Positions 8,092-11,220 of a DNA stretch of 11,220 nucleotides are shown here, piece after piece. A model generated the notes under the pieces. The model worked only from the letters and a program-made list of their open reading frames with translations, ran no database searches and was not told where the DNA came from. The stretch is taken from positions 1-11,220 of the forward strand of contig CAKUCJ010000020.1 in the NCBI GenBank assembly GCA_934643435.1. The letters are read 5' to 3'. Within the stretch, counting starts at the first letter, position 1. Each line of letters opens with the position of its first letter. Origin of the DNA: an uncultured Collinsella sp. Lineage in GTDB: Bacteria > Actinomycetota > Coriobacteriia > Coriobacteriales > Coriobacteriaceae. The position numbers were made by a program, and so were the translations under genes.

Positions 8092-9396
8092 TTAGGCATC
8101 CCAGGCGTCGCGGCCGCGCAGCGCGCGCAGGCCAATGTCATGACGCAGGGTCTTGCCCTCAAAATCAATCTTCTCGCAGGCCTCGTAGGCAAGGTTGCGA
8201 GCGTTCTCGAACGTATCGCCCAGCGCGGTCACGGCAAGCACGCGGCCGCCGTTGGTCACGAGCTGGCCATCCACCACGGCGGTGCCGGCGTGGTACACCG
8301 TCACGTTCTCCATGGCCTCGGCGTCGGCGATGCCGGTGATGACCTTGCCCTTCTCGTAGCTGCCGGGGTAACCCGCGCTCGTCAGGACAACGGCCACGGC
8401 CCACTCGTCACGCCAGTCGAGCTCAACCTGATCGAGCTCGCAGTTGGCGCAGGCGAGCATGACCTCGACCAGATCGTTCTTAAGGCGCGGCAGCACGACC
8501 TGCGTCTCGGGGTCGCCAAAGCGGGCGTTGAACTCCAGCACCTTGGGGCCGGCGGGCGTGAGCATAAAGCCGCCGTACAGGCAGCCGCGGTAGTCGATGC
8601 CCTCGGCAGCGAGCTCAGCCACGGTCTGCTCCATGACCTCCACCATGGTGGCGTGCTCCTCGTCGGTCACGATGGGCACCGGGCTGTAGACGCCCATGCC
8701 GCCGGTGTTGGGGCCCTTGTCGCCCTCAAGCGCACGCTTGTGGTCCTGCGAGGTTGCCATGGGACGCACGGTCTTGCCGTCGGTAAAGGCCAGCAGCGAG
8801 CACTCGGGGCCAACGAGCATTTCCTCGATGACCACGGTATTGCCGGCGTCACCAAAGGTGCCGCCAAAGCACTCGCGCACGGCCTCCTCTGCCTGCTCAA
8901 GCTCGGTCGCCACGATAACGCCCTTGCCCGCGGCAAGACCGTCGGCCTTCACGACCAGCGGGGCGCCCTGCTCGCGCACATAGGCAAGCGCCGAGGCCTC
9001 ATCGGTAAACGAGCCGTAGGCAGCCGTCGGGATGTTCGCGCGCTCCATGAGCTGCTTGGAGAACAGCTTGGAGCCCTCCATCTGAGCGCCCTCGGCACCC
9101 GGGCCAAAGCAGGGAATACCCGCCGCGCGCACGGCGTCGGCCACGCCCACCACGAGCGGGGCCTCGGGACCAATCACCACGAGTCCGCATCCGTGGCTCT
9201 GGGCAAATGCCGCCACAGCTGCAGGATCGCAATCGTCGAGAACAACGTTCTCGCCACAGCTCGCGGTACCGCCGTTGCCCGGCGCGATGTAGAGCTTGCC
9301 GGCGCGCGGTGATGCTGCGAGCTTTGCTGCCAAAGCGTGCTCACGGCCGCCGCTGCCCAACAACAGGATGTCGATGGTTTGAGTGTCCGCCTTCAA
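8092..9396 (-). CDS. purD: Phosphoribosylamine-glycine ligase (GAR synthetase), TTG start
   Basis: PurD joins glycine to 5-phosphoribosylamine using ATP, the second step of purine synthesis. The 434-residue length is normal. Motifs include GSGGREHAL (14-22), the ATP-grasp loop VKADGLAAGKGV (149-160), GPNTGGMGVYSP (228-239) and LEFNARFGDPETQ (287-299, metal and ATP ligands). The start is TTG at 9394-9396: AGGAGG is repeated in tandem at 9402-9410 with 5 nt to the TTG, the frame is closed by TAG at 9409-9411, and no ATG or GTG precedes the conserved core. The gene follows purA after 121 nt that carry two hairpins, and the Nudix gene follows 21 nt later. A TTG start may lower its translation relative to purA. 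Confidence 0.97.
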   Translation of the reverse strand: MKADTQTIDILLLGSGGREHALAAKLAASPRAGKLYIAPGNGGTASCGENVVLDDCDPAAVAAFAQSHGCGLVVIGPEAPLVVGVADAVRAAGIPCFGPGAEGAQMEGSKLFSKQLMERANIPTAAYGSFTDEASALAYVREQGAPLVVKADGLAAGKGVIVATELEQAEEAVRECFGGTFGDAGNTVVIEEMLVGPECSLLAFTDGKTVRPMATSQDHKRALEGDKGPNTGGMGVYSPVPIVTDEEHATMVEVMEQTVAELAAEGIDYRGCLYGGFMLTPAGPKVLEFNARFGDPETQVVLPRLKNDLVEVMLACANCELDQVELDWRDEWAVAVVLTSAGYPGSYEKGKVITGIADAEAMENVTVYHAGTAVVDGQLVTNGGRVLAVTALGDTFENARNLAYEACEKIDFEGKTLRHDIGLRALRGRDAWDA

Positions 9397-9420
9397 GGGT
9401 GCCTCCTCCTATGGATGAAC

Positions 9421-9441
9421 GGCCCGCCAACCATGCGGGCC
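9421..9441 (-). repeat. Hairpin just upstream of purD
   Basis: GGCCCGC (9421-9427) and GCGGGCC (9435-9441) form a perfect 7-bp GC-only stem with a 7-nt loop. It lies 10 nt upstream of the purD Shine-Dalgarno cluster. No U-tract follows, so it is unlikely to terminate transcription. It could block 3' exonucleases or influence purD translation. Confidence 0.5.
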
Positions 9442-9453
9442 CATTACAAGCAA

Positions 9454-9495
9454 ATATACCCCTCGGCCGCCCGCTCGGGCTGCAAAGGGGTATAT
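9454..9495 (-). terminator. Long hairpin after purA, possible partial terminator or attenuator
   Basis: ATATACCCCT (9454-9463) and AGGGGTATAT (9486-9495) form a perfect 10-bp stem. The 22-nt interior contains a smaller GCCC/GGGC hairpin. It starts 22 nt after the purA stop. The tail reads TTTGCTTG rather than a clean U-run, so termination is probably incomplete, which would allow purD to be read at a lower level than purA. Partial termination is inference. Confidence 0.55.
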
Positions 9496-9517
9496 CGCAA
9501 TAACCAAATAGTGCCGA

Positions 9518-10813
<1,296 letters not shown>

Positions 10814-10829
10814 TTACATACATGGACTG

Positions 10830-10854
10830 TCTGCACGCCGCAATGGCGGGCAGA
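10830..10854 (-). repeat. Hairpin in the purA 5' leader
   Basis: TCTGC (10830-10834) pairs with GCAGA (10850-10854), and CGCC (10836-10839) with GGCG (10845-10848). There is one mismatch between the two stems and a 5-nt loop. The structure falls within the predicted 5' untranslated leader and ends 15 nt before the purA Shine-Dalgarno, which it leaves free. No U-tract follows. Confidence 0.4.
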
Positions 10855-10870
10855 AGCACAAAACATTCCC

Positions 10871-10899
10871 AGTATACCCGTGCAACGGGCGCCTGTCCT
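10871..10899 (-). promoter_or_regulatory. Predicted purA promoter overlapping the dnaB stop
   Basis: On the minus strand, AGGACA (10899-10894, 4 of 6 to the -35 consensus) is followed after exactly 17 bp by TATACT (10876-10871, 5 of 6 to the -10 consensus). Transcription would start near 10864, giving a leader of about 60 nt. The -35 shares bases with the dnaB TAG stop (10900-10898). The spacer contains CCCGT-TGC-ACGGG, a small palindrome that could be an operator or chance. Confidence 0.55.
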
Positions 10900-11220
10900 A
10901 CTCCTCGGTATGCGCCCCATCAAGCTCATAGAACTTGGTGGATGCCGGCAGGAACATCAGGTCGACGTCGCCGATCGGGCCCGAACGGTTCTTGGCCACG
11001 ACGATACGCGTAACGCCCTCGTCGGGTCGATCGTCGCGCGAGGCCTCGGCCTCGTCGGCGGAGCGGTCCAAGAACATAACGATGTCGGCGTCCTGCTCGA
11101 TGGAGCCCGATTCACGCAGGTCGGACAGCTGCGGGCGCTTGCCGGTACGGGATTCGACCTGACGCGAAAGCTGCGAGAGCGCGATCAGCGGGATCTTGAG
11201 CTCCTTGGCCATGATCTTCA
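10898..11220 (-). CDS. dnaB: Replicative DNA helicase DnaB, C-terminal end (5' part beyond window)
   Basis: DnaB is the hexameric ATP-driven helicase that unwinds DNA at the replication fork. Only the last 106 codons are present; the rest lies off the right edge. The fragment matches the end of the RecA-like motor domain. It shows [14 protein letters not shown] (motif H3 region), [20 protein letters not shown] (motif H4) and [20 protein letters not shown], which are among the most conserved stretches of bacterial DnaB. A short acidic linker (about 14 residues, [14 protein letters not shown]) sits where many DnaB proteins carry a variable loop. The protein ends in GAHTEE, TAG at 10898-10900. 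The close association with purA downstream is likely read-through plus an own purA promoter. Whether an intein interrupts the missing part cannot be judged here. Confidence 0.95.
   Translation of the reverse strand, partial: KIMAKELKIPLIALSQLSRQVESRTGKRPQLSDLRESGSIEQDADIVMFLDRSADEAEASRDDRPDEGVTRIVVAKNRSGPIGDVDLMFLPASTKFYELDGAHTEE

Noticed and set aside
7240..9312. A 690-codon plus-strand frame opposite the Nudix gene and purD
   Set aside because: Antisense shadow of two well-supported enzymes; no family motif.
10877..10893. CCCGT-TGC-ACGGG palindrome as a dnaB terminator
   Set aside because: The stem is only 5 bp with a 3-nt loop and is not followed by a U-run; it fits better as the spacer of the purA promoter.

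Overview
The window is 11.2 kb of high-GC bacterial chromosome. Every convincing gene lies on the minus strand, so transcription runs from the right edge to the left. Gene content, high GC with strong Shine-Dalgarno sequences, and an unusually long CarA suggest an actinobacterial gut-type lineage, most likely Coriobacteriia (Collinsella-like). That assignment is inference from memory of such genomes, not a search result. No mobile element, tRNA, rRNA or CRISPR array was seen.

Layout from right to left (5' to 3' of the transcripts): the 3' end of dnaB (replicative helicase, cut by the edge); purA (adenylosuccinate synthetase) behind a plausible promoter that overlaps the dnaB stop; purD (GAR synthetase, TTG start); a Nudix hydrolase of the ADP-ribose pyrophosphatase type; a half-size ABC exporter with an elaborately structured leader; and an unrecognised single-pass membrane protein 19 nt behind the exporter. 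A strong intrinsic terminator (4391-4431) closes this group. A new unit, carA-carB (carbamoyl-phosphate synthase), then begins and runs off the left edge, so carB lacks its C-terminal allosteric domain here.

The genes fall into nucleotide metabolism (purA, purD, carA, carB, and a Nudix enzyme that would recycle ADP-ribose to AMP and ribose-5-phosphate) and an envelope/export pair (ABC exporter plus membrane protein). The main regulatory signal is a hairpin at 4237-4267 directly in front of carA. Its loop and stem match the PyrR-binding RNA consensus and its lower stem includes the carA Shine-Dalgarno, which points to UMP-dependent translational repression of carAB. Other structures worth a look are three nested inverted repeats around two possible starts of the ABC exporter, two hairpins between purA and purD, and the extra N-terminal, internal and C-terminal segments of CarA. 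No wholly new multi-gene system was found.
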